Notes: a model not told the origin generated them from the sequence alone. DNA of 64,000 nucleotides from Pontederia crassipes (GCA_030549335.1 CM060191.1:5771001-5835000), one strand, 5' to 3'; shown: positions 20,420 through 33,538, numbered from the stretch's first letter. Made by a program: numbers and translations.

Positions 20420-21880
20420 CAGTTCAGGCAACTGATTGGTTGACGATGGATGGTCAAGTGCGCCAGTTCATGTTCTTTTCGTTTTTCTGTATTGGGTCCC
20501 TCGTAATGTCATGGATGTCACTATTTTGATCAGTGGCGTTGCTGGCTGCTGTCTCCAAAATTAGTGTCCCTATGCAGCTGCACTTGTTCGTTTTATTTGT
20601 AGTTCGGCGTTTAAATCAAAGATTGTATGCTGATTGCCACATGTTATTAAATGTCACTCCCTTGTTCCAGTAAAATACGATGGGTGCTTGATGTTGATTA
20701 TTGATTTAGATTGAAATGTGAACCAGATGCCTATCATCATACTGCTGGTGATGAAAGTGGCAGTACCGTTCAAAAAGCACGGTCTTTCTTTTCCTGGAGG
20801 ATCATATGACATGGCATTGATCTTTTAGTTAAGGCCATGGGAGTTGATCAGGCGAGCCAAATTGGGTCTCTCCACACGTTCCATTTTAAAAATATTTCAT
20901 GTCAAAAAAAGTTATGAACTCTTATCTCGGTTTCCTGTCTTTTTCAGATATTAAAAGCTCTTCAGGACAGGTGGTCTTTCGAATTTAATATTTGTATTTT
21001 AGATAAAATTTCCCAGCCCTTGAGGTTTTATTTTTTTTAATACATATAGGATTAATTATAGGTCCATATATGTAATTAACATCTTCGCTGTTAAGAGATC
21101 CGAACCCCCTATGTGGGTGTCTGTACGGCTGTACCTAATGAATCAATCAAGAGAAAGCAGGAGCAGCACAATCGTATAAAAATTAAAAACCTGTAACAGC
21201 AAACAATGTCTAAAAAATATTCACATTTTGTTCTTTTTTAAAAAAAAAATTTCTTGCTTTGCGGCGAGGTAATTAATATAAGCCTGGATATACTCTTCAT
21301 CACTATACAAAAGATGTTTTCTATTTTTCTCTCCAACCTACCAAATCTATTGATCTTCTACGACAGTGCCATGTTTTGTAACTATATAATAATATATGAT
21401 CTTCTCTGTCAGTGATACGTTCGTTACAACATTATATAATGTGTTTGTTTTTAGTATAAAAATTATTATGAAGTAAACAAAGAAAATTGAATTGCAAGTT
21501 CATTCATAGTAAACAAAGTAATCTGATTGCTCATTACAAATAATTTGGATCACCAGTGATCTTAAAAAGGCAATGCAGCAAAAAACGTCCGGAAACAGAA
21601 CTGCGACTTTTTTTGTTTAACGCAAAACGGTCGACCATTCTCAAACGCCGGCTTGTAGCCGCCTCTTCCTTCCTATCCGGAGTCCGCTCTAGCTCTTATA
21701 TCCTTCTTCCGGTTCCAAAGATCACTTTTTTCCCCCGTCTGCAATTGATGTTTCTTTCAAAATGAGTCAGATATGAAGAAAGTTCGAATCTGATTGAAGT
21801 TAAAGTTCGAATCTTTTCTTTCGTTCTTTTTTTATCGTGGATCGTGAACATGATATTTCGATAGATATCCTCGAGCTGGT
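20420..21880. other. Spacer, no gene seen
   Basis: Possible 3'UTR of the small peptide gene, then AT-rich DNA. Short ORFs show no motifs. Confidence 0.4.
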
Positions 21881-21882
21881 TG

Positions 21883-21978
21883 ATGTTGTGTGTGGATTGG
21901 GATTGTTGTGCTCTGCATTGCAGGGACAAAATGTTGTGTGTGGATTGGGATTGTTGTGCTCTGCATTGCAGGGACAAA
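21883..21978 (+). repeat. 48-bp tandem duplication, two exact copies
   Basis: The block 21883-21930 (starting ATGTTGTGTGTGGATTGGGA, ending GCAGGGACAAA) is repeated without change at 21931-21978. Both copies contain TGCTCTGCATTGCAG. The identity of the two copies points to a recent duplication or an assembly artefact. Confidence 0.9.
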
Positions 21979-22305
21979 AAGATAAGAAGTTCCGGTATCA
22001 AATTAGGATAAAGTTGTGTTTTTTTTTTCCAAAAGGAGAATGCAGGAGCACTGCTAATTCAATGAAGTGTTAGAAACACCTACTTGCAGCCTTTTTTTTC
22101 CTTATGGATTAACAAGACATTTACAAGTTTATGTCTAATATGTAACATGTTCCAGATAAGTGCTACAGTTTTGATTATTCCATTAATTTGGAGCACATGA
22201 TGTCTACGTTAATTTCTTGTCTACTCGAATTGTCGGCAGAATACGGCAATTCTTTTTGTCAATAGCCACAAAATTTTTCTTCTTGTTTTCATTATAGACA
22301 AAGAA

Positions 22306-24101
22306 TGTAACGCCCGAGATTTATTTGAGGAAAAGGAATAAAAGAAAAAGAATATAAAACAAAGAAGGAAAAAGATAAAATCTGGGATCAGATTTTAAGA
22401 AGAGTTGATTTCTAACCAAACTCAAACTTCTCCTCTATAAATAAGAGGTTAAATTCACGAAATCAACCTTTTTTCTCTCCCTGTGCAAGCCGGCCCTAGT
22501 TCTCCTTGTACGCGTGCCATTTTTGTTTCTTCTTGTCCCTGACGGCCGCCACCATACAGGGGACACATCGGAGGACTCGGACGGGATCGACCGCGCATCT
22601 GGATAGAGAGAAGCGGGCAGAGGAAGAGGAAGAAAAGGAAGAGGAAGAGGAAGAGGAAGAAGAGGATTGCACGAATAGTTTCTTTGACAGAAACTAAAAT
22701 GTATGGAATTAGGATAGATTCGTGATAGAATCTTGATTTTAGACATGAAGCATATTTTAGGTAGTTCCTGGTTAATACCTGCTGTTCTATGATGTTAAAT
22801 TGTGTCGGCCATCGCCGGAAAAGATGAACGAAACGCGAACTGCACGTTCGGAGGAACTCGGCCCGGATCCGTCATTACCGACGCTCATCGAGCTCTGCAA
22901 ACGAACGAACCCGGCCCGATTGAAGACGACACGGACCGAGTTCTACATACCCAGAATAGTCGGGCGCGACGGCCGTCCCGACTCGACGATGAACCGACCC
23001 GGTCCGGGTGTAAGCCGAACTCGGCCCGGGCTCCTCTCTGATTTTCCTGAAGAAGACGACCTTAAACTCGGCCCGGGTTCCAACATTAATTAAATCAATT
23101 CTATGATGTTCGGACTCCTGATTATGCTCATGTTCCAGATCTTAATGATGATGATTATTACACTTGTGCCCCTGATTTACTCTCCATGATCATGTCTTTT
23201 ATCCTGATTTAAAGTTCTTATCAAGATATGATTTGTTTAATTAAAAGATGCAAGATAAAAGACGTAAATCGTTAAATGAAGAGCTCTTTTATGATGGACT
23301 GGTGACGACCAAGTTATGGGCTGTCTTCGGACAGTTATGAGCTATCTTCGGACAATTATGAGCTGACTATGATCAGTTATGGGCTGGCTCTGTCAGTTAT
23401 GATGATGATGGACGGGTTGAGACAGGCCTTCCCGTGGGTTGAAATATACCACAAATAAGTAAAAAATAATAATAAGATGATGAAGAAGATGAACACATAT
23501 GAACAAAGAATTTTTCTGATGATGCTGGGCTTATGCCTTCCTTATGATGACTCCATATGATCACTTATTCATATGTCCTCTTACGTGCTTTCACTTTCAT
23601 ATTATGATCATGATTTACTTTCCTATCAGATGATGATGTTATCTTATGGTGTTCTCTTTATGATTCATGTTTAGTATCATTATCTTATGACGTTATTTAT
23701 CTTACTTCTATACTGAATTGTAAAACTCATAGGGAGGTTTTCTCCCGCATGTTCTTAAATGCAGGTCAAGGTATTAATGATGATGATGGCCAACGGTGAC
23801 AGATCGAGCTCGTAGGTGGCTACACATGATTATCGCGTCCTTTAGATGATGATAACTTTTTCCTTTCTTTTTATTACTTGATGTATTAGCTTTCCATTGA
23901 AGTCACTTAACAGTTTTCAGCATTATCATGATGTTACTCTCTTTCATTATTAATGATGATTAAGTCTTCCGCTTTTATTCATGTTTGAGTTGACCAATCA
24001 AAGTCTCTATTTTTTGTCATAAGATGTACACGTAAGGATGACCCGTAGCGTCCTTGAAACATATTCTGCCACATGGTGGAGTGTGATTTGGGGGCGTTAC
24101 A
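22306..24101. mobile_element. Solo LTR, Ty3/gypsy-like, with 5-bp target duplication
   Basis: The element starts TGTAACGCCC and ends GGGGGCGTTACA, a strong inverted terminal pair. It is bounded by the exact 5-bp repeat AAGAA (22301-22305 and 24102-24106). Length is 1796 bp, without internal coding region, so a solo LTR. Near its 5' part lies TATAAATAAG (about 22435), a possible promoter TATA of the element. A GC-rich part with several CTCGGCCCGG motifs (22855-23085) is followed by a short array of GTTATG(A/G)GCT units (23310-23400) and an AT-rich end. Its plan resembles the solo LTR at 3355. The lineage is inferred and the age cannot be dated from one LTR. Confidence 0.8.
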
Positions 24102-24106
24102 AAGAA

Positions 24107-25465
24107 CTTCACTATCTGAAAATTTGATCAGCCAATCATCTTAAATTGTTAGAAAGATACTCATTAATATGCTAAACCAAACTAAAGTAGATTTTTTTTT
24201 CATTCTAGAAGAAGTTCATATTTTACTCAGATCTTCGTTCATAATAATTCGGAACAATAGTATCATCGGAATACGTCTCACTTTAAAACATATTATTTTG
24301 GAGAGAGACTATTTCACCAATCGAGTCACCGGTATTTGACGTATTCATATCTAACGATTTTCCACAAAGTGGTGAGAATTGCCGTCAATGCCTCGGCGTA
24401 GATATGGGATAATCAATATTCTTAATACTTTTCATGTGTGAACTATTGACACCTTTGGTTTCTTTTGTCTAACCAATCACATGAACCATTAAGAGAGAAA
24501 ATTAACTTTTTTTCATGACCTTTGTCTGCATTTGAACTCAGAGTCTTATATTCATATTAAGTTACATGAACTCAGAACTATTCCAAAAGCTTAACCACTT
24601 GGTAAATGTCACATGCCTAAGATATATGTGAATGTATAGACGAGCATATATTTAACTCTTTTAGATGTGGTTTGGAAAATTTTAGATGAACTCAATATTA
24701 TTTATATGTTAAATTCATGGTAAAGAAGATTAATGTAGGTCAATATGATTAATCTAACATGCAATTAAGAAATAAGCACACTATAAATTTAGAGAGAAAG
24801 CGCTCTAGGGGTTTGGATCCATTTTAGAGAGAACTGATTAGTAGAAATGAAATTATGCAATAAACTCTTGTTGAGCTATATTATCATGCAATCATTTCTT
24901 AAGATAATCCAATTATAATTAGCTACGATGGGCAAAACATTATCATGCCCTATTTCTCAAGATAAACACTTTTGTAAAGCTGTTGCTCCATCTGGTTATG
25001 TGTGTACTTTCATGAGCAAATGTCATCACTTTCTAGGTTCATTATTTATTCCAATGTTTTGGTTTTCTACCACTGCTCGTTGAAATGTAGCTAGCATCTC
25101 ATGTTTTATTATCCCTGACAAACTACCTAGTAACATTAGATCATTAAGTTGTATGCATTCTTTCTTTGTCAATCTTCATATATATTTATTTCCCAAATAC
25201 TTTTGTTCCCAATATTACTCAGGTCAGCATAAACAGTAGAAGCTTCAAAACAATCAGAAAAGATTTCTGCAATGCAATGAATGTTCATAGGACAATGGTA
25301 ATATATTGAAGGAAAAAAGTTCATCCATTAAGAAATGGATTCAACGTTTGTGTCAAGTGGTCTCTACTTGACAGTTGACACTGTCAATAGTTTGATGCGT
25401 GATCAAATTAATATTTTTGTTATAATCAGATTAAAAAACCAGTGTTCTCATCTTAATTGTCCCGA
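24107..25465. other. AT-rich spacer, no gene seen
   Basis: Non-coding AT-rich DNA. No RNA gene, exon or clear terminal repeat was recognised. Confidence 0.4.
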
Positions 25466-25469
25466 AGGT

Positions 25470-25900
25470 AAATTACACGGATGGTTCATCAACTTTAACT
25501 CAATATTTCAACGATCCTCAACTTTAATTTGTAATTGGAATACCCCCAATTTTAATTTCTTATAATTGGAGACGTACGAGGGCGGCGCCCCCCTTTTCTC
25601 CCTCGCCGGCACGGCGCGTGAAGGAGAAAAGGGGGCGCCGACCCCCTGTGAGTCGGCGGGAGATGCGCCGGAGAGGAGAGGGGAGGGGGGACCGGCCCCC
25701 TGCTTTTTTATTTTTAATACTATGTTTATTATATTTAATATTATTTTATTAAATTTTATTATGCCACATCAGCATTACAATTGGGAAACTGACTATTTTC
25801 GGTCAAATGAACGAAGCGTACAAGAAAATTAAAGTTGAGGAACATTTCAATTACAAATTAAAGCTGGAGGCCTTTGAGATATTGAGTGAGAGTTGAGGAA
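25470..25900. mobile_element. Non-autonomous DNA element with imperfect inverted ends and GC-rich core
   Basis: The left arm (about 25490-25560: CTCAATATTTCAACGATCCT, AACTTTAATTTGTAATTGGA) reappears in inverted form on the right arm (about 25825-25900), giving terminal repeats of about 70-80 bp with mismatches. The core 25570-25710 is GC-rich and itself contains an inverted pair around GGCGCC and CCCCTTTTCTCC. Long inverted ends with a GC-rich filler suggest a MULE-like non-autonomous element. The target duplication was not resolved. The left edge AAATTACAC is shared with the block at 7485. Confidence 0.5.
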
Positions 25901-25904
25901 AATC

Positions 25905-27990
25905 TTTGACACACTATCATGCAGAGAGCGGCTGAGATATAATTTACAGTATTTGCTCCAGGCATTTTGAGAGAAAAGAGAAGAGCAGCTGGATCATCGT
26001 CTCTGTCAGGACCAATGAAGATGAAGGATTCCCTGATTCATTCCATGGGATTGCTGATTCAGAGTTCCATGATCTTCTCCAGCCATATGGTTAGCATTAC
26101 CTTCTGTTGCAACAATGTTGAAGCAGAATGGTGTGATCTGCTCATTTTCTCCATGCATCGAGCTCGAGAAAGTGCTACATGAGCATTCATGTGAAACTTT
26201 AAAGCATGTGTTCACAGGTATATTTATCTTTTCCTACTAGCTCTCCCTTATAAACCATTGTCATGTTTGCAGTAAAGCTCATTGCATTTGCTAGTCTATT
26301 GTCAATTTGTGCTTGCTAGGTCTTTAACAGGATTAGCACCCAAACTTTCAGAAAAGTAGTATATGTTTATATTGTTTTTTTCATGATTAAAAATATTATT
26401 TAGTATAGAGTCAGCTCAAAGTCCTTGGCAAATTCATATGAAACTTATTATTATTATTATTATTATTATTTACATTTCTTTTTCAGTGGACTTTCTGCTG
26501 ACCATGCAAAACTGTGCTTCCTTTTTAGGATTTCTGCTTGAGGAACCATAGTAAGCAATCCCCTTGGTCTATTTCTTTTTTCTTAAGTAACAATCTTCAA
26601 GGTCTCTGACTCTCTGGTGAAGGCATTCAGTGTTCTAAATGATGTAATATGTATGAATTCCAAATGAAAATGATTATTTACCTTTTTGGGAAAGAACGTC
26701 CATCTGTAGTTCTTCGATTTTTTTTTCTCATCGATCTGAAGTGGTATGTATCTATGCTTTTAATCAGGACTATTTGTTCTTGTCTATCTGATTTTTTCTT
26801 AGCCTTGTTTGTAACAGGAAAAAGAACTAGAGATTAAGGAGAAGTGATGGATGCACACCTTGATAGCATGGCCCAACTCCTACAATACTCGATTAACGGC
26901 AAAGCCACAAGTTACAAATGCATGAAAGGGGGGGGGGGGGGGGGGGGGGGGGGGGTTTAGATTCCTCTCGTATCTCCAAAATCTACCAATTCTCTCATCC
27001 ATTTGTTGTTGTTAAAATTTTCATCAGAAGTTCCATAACTAACCTTAATGAGCATTTAATGTATTGGAACAGGCACTTCTTTCGAATTTTAGGTTACTTA
27101 TAACTTGAATCAGTCATTCATTAGCTTTAAGGTTTCAGGAGATATGACTTGTTTCCTTCCTCAAGTTTACCAGGAATTTGCAACAAGTAAACTCAGTATT
27201 TGATGAACAAGTTGCTGCACGGTAGAATGTAATTAATTATATTGGATGTCCAAGTTGATTTGTGGAAACCAAGAATTTTAGATCAAGGCACCAAACCACA
27301 AAGGAAAAAGCTGCTTTTGGAGTATCCAATTAGTTCTTCTATATGCTAAAGTGACCAGTCTGCAACAGACCATCTATTTCAGTGACTGCAGGGCAGATGC
27401 CATAACTTGTTTGTACCATCACCCATGTATGACCCACACAAGCAAAGGAGATCTTGTTGCCAGAAGTGGGATGAGGAGAGAGAAAGTAAATTGGAAAAAA
27501 GGGAGCTGATGGGGCCCATCAGAAGGGAATCTCAGTAACAAACCTTCACAGTGTTCCTTTTCTGTTTAACAGTGTTTTTTTTTTTTTCTGATACTGTGTA
27601 GTGCAACTCTCACAGTTTTTCTTTCTAGAAAAAAGGTTGAGTTGGAAATTTTGCTTTCCTCTATTCTACCAGAAACCATCATCTTCCTTCTTTTCTCCTT
27701 TATATATTATCCATCCCATTTCCATTTTTCCCCACCATAACTTTCTCTTCTCTCCATTTCTCCATTTTTGCGTTCTTTTCCTGCCCAACGCAGCTATCTC
27801 TCTAAGTTCTTGCTGAATTAGGATCTTGAACAATCATTTTCATCAGTTCATCTCATGTATAGCTAGTGCAATTGCTGAAAGGTACTCATGTAACTCAAGG
27901 ACCTTCGAGGATTACAACTCAATTTGGTCTCTGTAGCTTGACCATTTTCCATCTTTTTACCCAAATGTAGTGTTTGCATATGTTACGGTA
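25905..27990. other. Intergenic region upstream of the bHLH gene
   Basis: No coding exon recognised. It holds a short ATT run (about 26445-26471), a 28-base G run (26928-26955) and, towards the right end, pyrimidine-rich DNA (27640-27800) that is probably promoter or 5'UTR of the bHLH gene. A 5'UTR intron ending at the CAG near 28048 is possible. Confidence 0.4.
26928..26955 (+). repeat. Uninterrupted run of 28 G
   Basis: Twenty-eight consecutive G residues between AT-rich flanks. It could form G-quadruplexes; its length is prone to sequencing error. Confidence 0.9.
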
Positions 27991-28105
27991 GATTACGGGT
28001 AGCATAAATTTCAAGTTTTTGACAGCTTATATATATTTGATATGCAGTGTGGAGCAAGGTACATACAAATTGAGAGGGGGATCGCCATCCAGAAGAAAAG
28101 ACAAG

Positions 28106-29759
28106 ATGTATCATTTTGGTCCCCATGAAGCAATGCATGCTCAAGGTGGACCTTTTGGAGACCCATCTCAAGCTGCTACCATAAACTACTCGGACATGGG
28201 GCTCGGTAGGAGCAGCAGCAACAGCAACAGCGGCAACCTGGAGGAGAAGCTGAGACTGCTCGGGTTCTCCCAAGGAGACCACCAATGCATCCATGACCCC
28301 TGCTCAGGGGTCAAGGATGAGCTCCGTTGTCAGCTCGAGCTGAAACACATGAGCCTGATGCAAGGCCCCTGTTACACTCCGACAAACGTCTCCGACACTC
28401 CTTTCAGCATGTTAAATCAGGAGCCCATTGATTTTGGCAGTGCTCCGGCTGATGTGCCCTTTGGAGACCTTCTACCGGAGGCTGTGGGTGCTGCCATCGA
28501 CACTGTGGCTGTATATTGTGATCCGCAAGTGCAGTTTGATTTGATGGGTCAGCCGCCAATGGTGAGAGAGATGCTCAGCTCAATGCAGCAGGGAGGGGCT
28601 GACCAATTCATTCCTGGATTCAGTTGCGCGGGCTCTTACTTCGGACTCGATCATGCCGGCTGTGTGGACGAGGCCTGCAAACAAAGTTCCACGAAGAGGA
28701 AGAGGAGAGTGCTCATGGAAGAGAAAGAGGACGGGGAGGGCCTCAAGAATGAGGAGAGGAGAGAAAGATTCGGCAAAAAGTTCATCGATCTCAGATCACT
28801 CATTCCAAACGCAACTAAGGTGATTATCAGTGTTCTTCACTCTGCCATCTTTTTCCCCTGTTAGAAATTTCGTGTTACTAGACACACAAAGATCACAACT
28901 TCAAGCACCTGCAACGTTGCTTCATTTAATATTTCATGCCATGTAATTATACTGCAATCAACTAGATTAAATGCATTGTCATGCAAAGCATGCAATCCTC
29001 GTACTCAAGAGTAGTTGCATTAAGTACTTTACTACTGGATCATTTGATGATTAGATGGAAGAACATAAGTCACAATTCTTCTGTTTCCTGATTCAAGAAT
29101 GATAGAGCTTCCATCCTTGCTGATACCATCGACTACATCAATGAGCTGCTGAGAACGGTCAAAGAGCTCAAGATACTGGCAGAGAAGAAGCGCCTGAGAA
29201 GGCTGAGAGGCGCCAAAAGGCCTGCTGCTGACGCCGCCGCCGGGGGTGGTGAAGTTGAGGTCGACATGGAGGACTCCTCCCTGGTGCCCTTCGCAGAAGA
29301 CTCGGACCACCGCCCCCTCAAGGAGATGCTGAGGAGTTCCTGGCTACAGCGGAGGTCCAAGGACACCTCCATTGACGTCCGTATAGTGAAGGACGAGGTA
29401 TACATCAAGCTCACGCAGCGCAGGAGGGCCAACTGCTTGGTCGTCCTGTCCAGCGTCCTTGAGGACCTGCACCTGGAGCTGCTGCACTTGTCTGGTGGCA
29501 ACATTGGAGACAGCCACATCTTCATGTTCAACACCAAGGTCACACACATATGTCCAAATTAATTCACTCCGTAATTTCTGTGATAACTCACTGAAGAAGA
29601 CAATTATTCAATTCCTCTCTGAATTATTAAATCTTTTTATTGCATACCTTGTTGCAGATTCATGAAGGCCATCCAGTTTATGCAAGTGCAATATCAGAGA
29701 AGCTGATCGAAGTCATGGGTAGCCGTACTGATGTGCCCATCTCTGCATGTTCATTATAA
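28106..29759 (+). CDS. Anther-type bHLH transcription factor (TIP2/EAT1, bHLH10/89/91 group)
   Basis: Three exons, 28106-28819, 29098-29538 and 29658-29759, GT-AG and in phase 0, give 418 residues. The N-terminus MYHFGPHEAM resembles the start of rice TIP2/bHLH142 (from memory). A basic KRKRR patch precedes the bHLH domain (about 215-271: NEERRERFGKKFIDLRSLIP, NATKNDRASILADTIDYINE, LLRTVKELKILAEKKR). The exon junction falls within the loop after NATK. The C-terminal 100 residues (SSWLQRRSKDTSIDVRIVKD...GDSHIFMFNTK...VYASAISEKL) are the conserved ACT-like region of this group. Members act in the tapetum with TDR/AMS-type partners to control programmed cell death and pollen development. The group is well supported; whether it is the TIP2 or EAT1 orthologue is not settled. 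Confidence 0.88.
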
Positions 29760-30415
29760 GATTGCAGTAAGTGTTATTAACTTTAATTTAGAGTAGGACA
29801 TGATCTGAGTTGTGGCAAGCAGGACCGTAGGACTAGGAATGGACTAGGAATCTGGACTGAGATGCTTCTGCTAATCTTAGCAAACTTTCTAGTACAATCT
29901 GTATTTTGTGATAATCCTTGGTACAAGTAGTGGTTAATGTTGTGGCTTTAACTAGTAATTCGTATCTTCCGTCCATGATATTTTGTGGTGCAGATTGCAT
30001 AATTAAAATGCAGAGGTATTTTTTTTACACCCACTCCGGCTTCTGTATTTAAAATTATTAGCATCTGATTAATTCGTAGTCATATAATAATATTCTTGTG
30101 CTCAAGCGGTGGTTCAAAAAATCGTCAGTTTGTGCAAAAATACAAAGGTATTTAATTGGCAATGTGTGTTTTTAGATGCATTTGTGCAGACTGCAAATGA
30201 GTCGCTTCGAACACAATTAATCTTTTTGTTTTAAGGTGTAACTAATTGATTCAATCTTTTGATATGATACTTTTTCCCTTATTACAAAATGCCAAAAAGG
30301 TGAATTCAGGAAATTTAATTTTCTCAAAGCATACAAAAGATACCATAGTATATATTAAACTTTATCAAATAATTTTAACCAAAATTTCCCTTTACTAATA
30401 AGATTTCTAGTGGGA
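29760..30415. other. 3' side of the bHLH gene
   Basis: Probable 3'UTR, then AT-rich DNA. No gene. Confidence 0.4.
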
Positions 30416-30519
30416 GTTTTAATTGAAATAAAACGACGCCTTTATTGAAAAACAACTTGAAAAAATTCATTGATATGAAAAAATTGAATAAATTAGACCA
30501 ACTTGAAAAACTTGTTTGA

Positions 30520-31010
30520 TATGAAAAAATTGAACCGAAAAAATAAAAAATTAGATGTCCGAATATGAATTAAGGTGGATTTTAATAAAATAAAATTCAT
30601 TCGCTAAAATTAGGACCCACCTGAAGAGGCCGTGGAGCCCATTTGTTCTTTATATAATTAATTCATATCTTATCAATTCGTTCATATATATAATATTTTT
30701 TATATAAAATTTCATATTTTTTTAACACATTATCGAACTCCAATTCAGTAACATTGAAATTTTAATAATATATTTTATATTTAATATTTAATATTAATTT
30801 TAATTTATTATATATATTTAAAATATAATTACATAAAAGTATGTTCTCGAAAACATTATTTAAAAAAATGACTTGCTAGAGGGTGATTTTTATTCTTATA
30901 AAATGTTTTTAGGATGATTTTTAAAATTTTAAAAATTGACTAAAAAAGTAACAGTTGATTTTTTTGAATTGAAAACTCGATCCGACTCGAACTAATTTCA
31001 CCTCTAATAC
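30520..31010. repeat. Dispersed AT-rich repeat, copy 1 (related to 53190-53640)
   Basis: Shares an ordered series of blocks with 53190-53640: TAAAATTCATTCGCTAAAAT then GGACCCA, GGAGCCCAT, TTTATATAATTAATTCATA, ATATAATATTTTTTATATAA, a long AT section, and an end with CTCGATCCGACTCGAACTAA followed by TTTCACC. No coding content. It is probably one end of a larger transposon family. Confidence 0.6.
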
Positions 31011-31118
31011 TGAAGCTCTATTTCGGACAAATGCTATAGTTTTTGCTTTTAATATAAATTGTGATTTATAAAAAAAATCTAATAGACGATCTGGCTAAAA
31101 CCATTTTGATAATGAAAT

Positions 31119-31993
31119 GGGTGCCCTTAATGTCATTCATCAAATTCTTAATGTGACTCCAAACTCATCATTATACTTTTCATTTTATTTTACTTTATTT
31201 ATTATTCTTTTTGAGAGTCTCCTCAACTTCCACCCAACTTTTCGTTCTTCAATCATCACACACACTTTATCTATTCTCTCTCTTAATTCTATTGGTTATT
31301 TAATTAATGATATAAATTAAATTATTGGATAAATATATTAATTTAATTAATATGAAAATCACAATAATATTAGACAAAAAATAGAAATATATTTATTTCT
31401 TAGGATTATTAAGTTTATGAAGAGTGTCCTTTGCTTTTTATTTTTTTTGTTAATAAACTAATAATATATTTTTTAAAGCAATTTGTTCCATCAATTATTT
31501 GTAGTTAAATAAATATTTTTAAGACATGACGACAAATTAGATTGGATCTAACATACTAATTAAAGATGTTTGAATCAACTTGATAATTAGTATTTTCTTA
31601 AAAAAATAAAAATTTAAACAATGGACTAATTATTTTGAGAAACGATTACACTAAAAATAATTTTTCTCTTCCTATTTCCACTTTATTTTATATATTCATA
31701 AAATAATATTATATGTTTAATATTTTTGTAATTTATATATTAATTAAATTAATATGTTTGTTCAATAATCTAGATTATACTATTAATAAAAAATTTAATT
31801 AATTGTATGAACCAATAGCATGAAGAAAGAGATTATAAAGAGTTAATGAGTGTGACATTATTTAACAAGTATGATTGAGTGAAAATCGAGAAGACTCAAA
31901 GAGATAATAATAAATAAAGTAAAATAAAATGAAGGGTAAAATATTGAGTTTAGAGTGATATTAAGAATTTGAGGAGTGATATTAAGAACACCC
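31119..31993. mobile_element. MULE-like non-autonomous element with long inverted ends
   Basis: An 875-bp element that starts GGGTGCCCTTAATGTCATTC and ends, read inverted, GGGTGTTCTTAATATCACTC. The inverted ends match over at least 100 bp, including the shared stretch CATTTTATTTTACTTTATTT. Similarity continues weakly to about 240 bp. It is bounded by a 9-bp direct repeat with one mismatch: TAATGAAAT at 31110 and TAATGAAAA at 31994. Long TIRs and a 9-bp target duplication are the mark of Mutator-like elements. No transposase is present. The AT-rich middle has no ORF of note. Confidence 0.75.
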
Positions 31994-32002
31994 TAATGAA
32001 AA

Positions 32003-33290
32003 ATTTATATGGATCACGCAGCATTTATAACATTTGAACCAATCATAAAAAATGTCATATTTTACTGACACTTGGTTCCTTCAATTCAACGGCAAGATTG
32101 AATTCCATATTGAATGACAATCTCGAGTTCCAGCTTTCGAATTGTCATTGTTTTTTTTAAGGAAAAAGAAATTATCTATTGATGATTAAAGTAGGATGAT
32201 CCCGATACAAAAAAGGTAATAGTTTGTTTGGATGATTTTCTTCCTAAAAAATGCCTAGGCTAGAAGAGTGGCCGAGGCGAGACAAAAAATCAACTGCCAG
32301 ATTACATTCGCTATAGATATGATTACATTTGAAATTTTTTAGGGACTTGTCCATAGAGAGACAAGCTGATGATTATGCCATGAGTTCCAGCTTGCTAGGA
32401 TATTATATCTATGTGTATACATATTACAAACGATATAATAACTAAAGAAGAGCAATATTAATAGAGCCCTGGGTATTAATAGAGCATCGGTATTGATAGA
32501 GTAATATTAATAGAGCCTTGAGTTTTTATCTGTTTACGGACGATCTTGACCGTCGATAAATAAGCATTTTCTTGATATTAATAGAGCTCTGGGTAGTACT
32601 CCCGGGTTTGATATAATACACATTATAAACACTTTGACCGAATACTTTTTCACTTTGATTCCTAATTAGTAAGATGTACCAGACATCAGGTCCGAGTAGG
32701 TAAAAAAAAAAGAAAGCAATAGAGACTTCATAAACAAGAAATTAGAATGCAATTAAAAAACTTGCGACTGATGTTATTATAACATTAATAAATGACACGA
32801 TTATTTCCACAACTCCAATTTAAATCACATTCTCCTCCTCCGATTTCAGCTGGGCTTGCTAACTGAACCAACAACATTAACATCATGAATCTGTGGAGAA
32901 TAATTGAGGCAACAAGAAATAACAACGACGTTTTTTTCCTAGTAAACGAACACGTTTACTTAATTACCGTGTTTTTAGAACCCAAAAAAAAAAAAAGAAT
33001 CTTCTTCCAACAATTCAACGACAACAGGGGGAAAAAGAAATATAGAGAGACGTGCAATTCAACATAGAACAAACTTTTTAATCAATGTGAAATTTTTATT
33101 TCCGTCATTTGTCGTTGTACATGCATAACATACATACATAAAGAATTGGAAGCGAACAAGTATTAAACAAAATCCCAAGGCACGCCCAAAGAACGTGTCG
33201 TGCAGTAAAATAAAAAATAAAAAAAATAGATAAATACGTGAAAGAAGAAAAAAAACACAAAAACCAAAATATAAAGAACCGGACGTGCAC
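32003..33290. other. Intergenic region upstream of the SAM synthetase gene
   Basis: No gene recognised. A degenerate (T)ATTAATAGAGC motif recurs five or so times at 32455-32590. From about 33290 GC content rises sharply into the SAM synthetase promoter. Confidence 0.4.
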
Positions 33291-33538
33291 CGACACTTTT
33301 ACACCGATTTGACCATTCTAGTGGGGCCCCTGCGTCTTTTGCGGGCCCCACTCGCCTTGAAATCCAAGCGGGCGCACCGGTGACGGGTCTCCATCCGCCC
33401 ACCGACATCCACGAATCACCATCGCCTCCGCGATGGAATCCGATCGGACGGTCGAGATTTGATCCCGTGAGGATTCCTGTGGGCCGTCAGATCTGGATCC
33501 AGCTCACGAGGGACGCGGTCCGTCGGGCGCCATCCGCT

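Noticed and set aside
22506-23093. ORFs inside the second solo LTR
   Set aside because: Low-complexity frames within a non-coding LTR.
26918-27103. ORF with a poly-Gly stretch
   Set aside because: It translates the 28-base G run and has no other coding sign.
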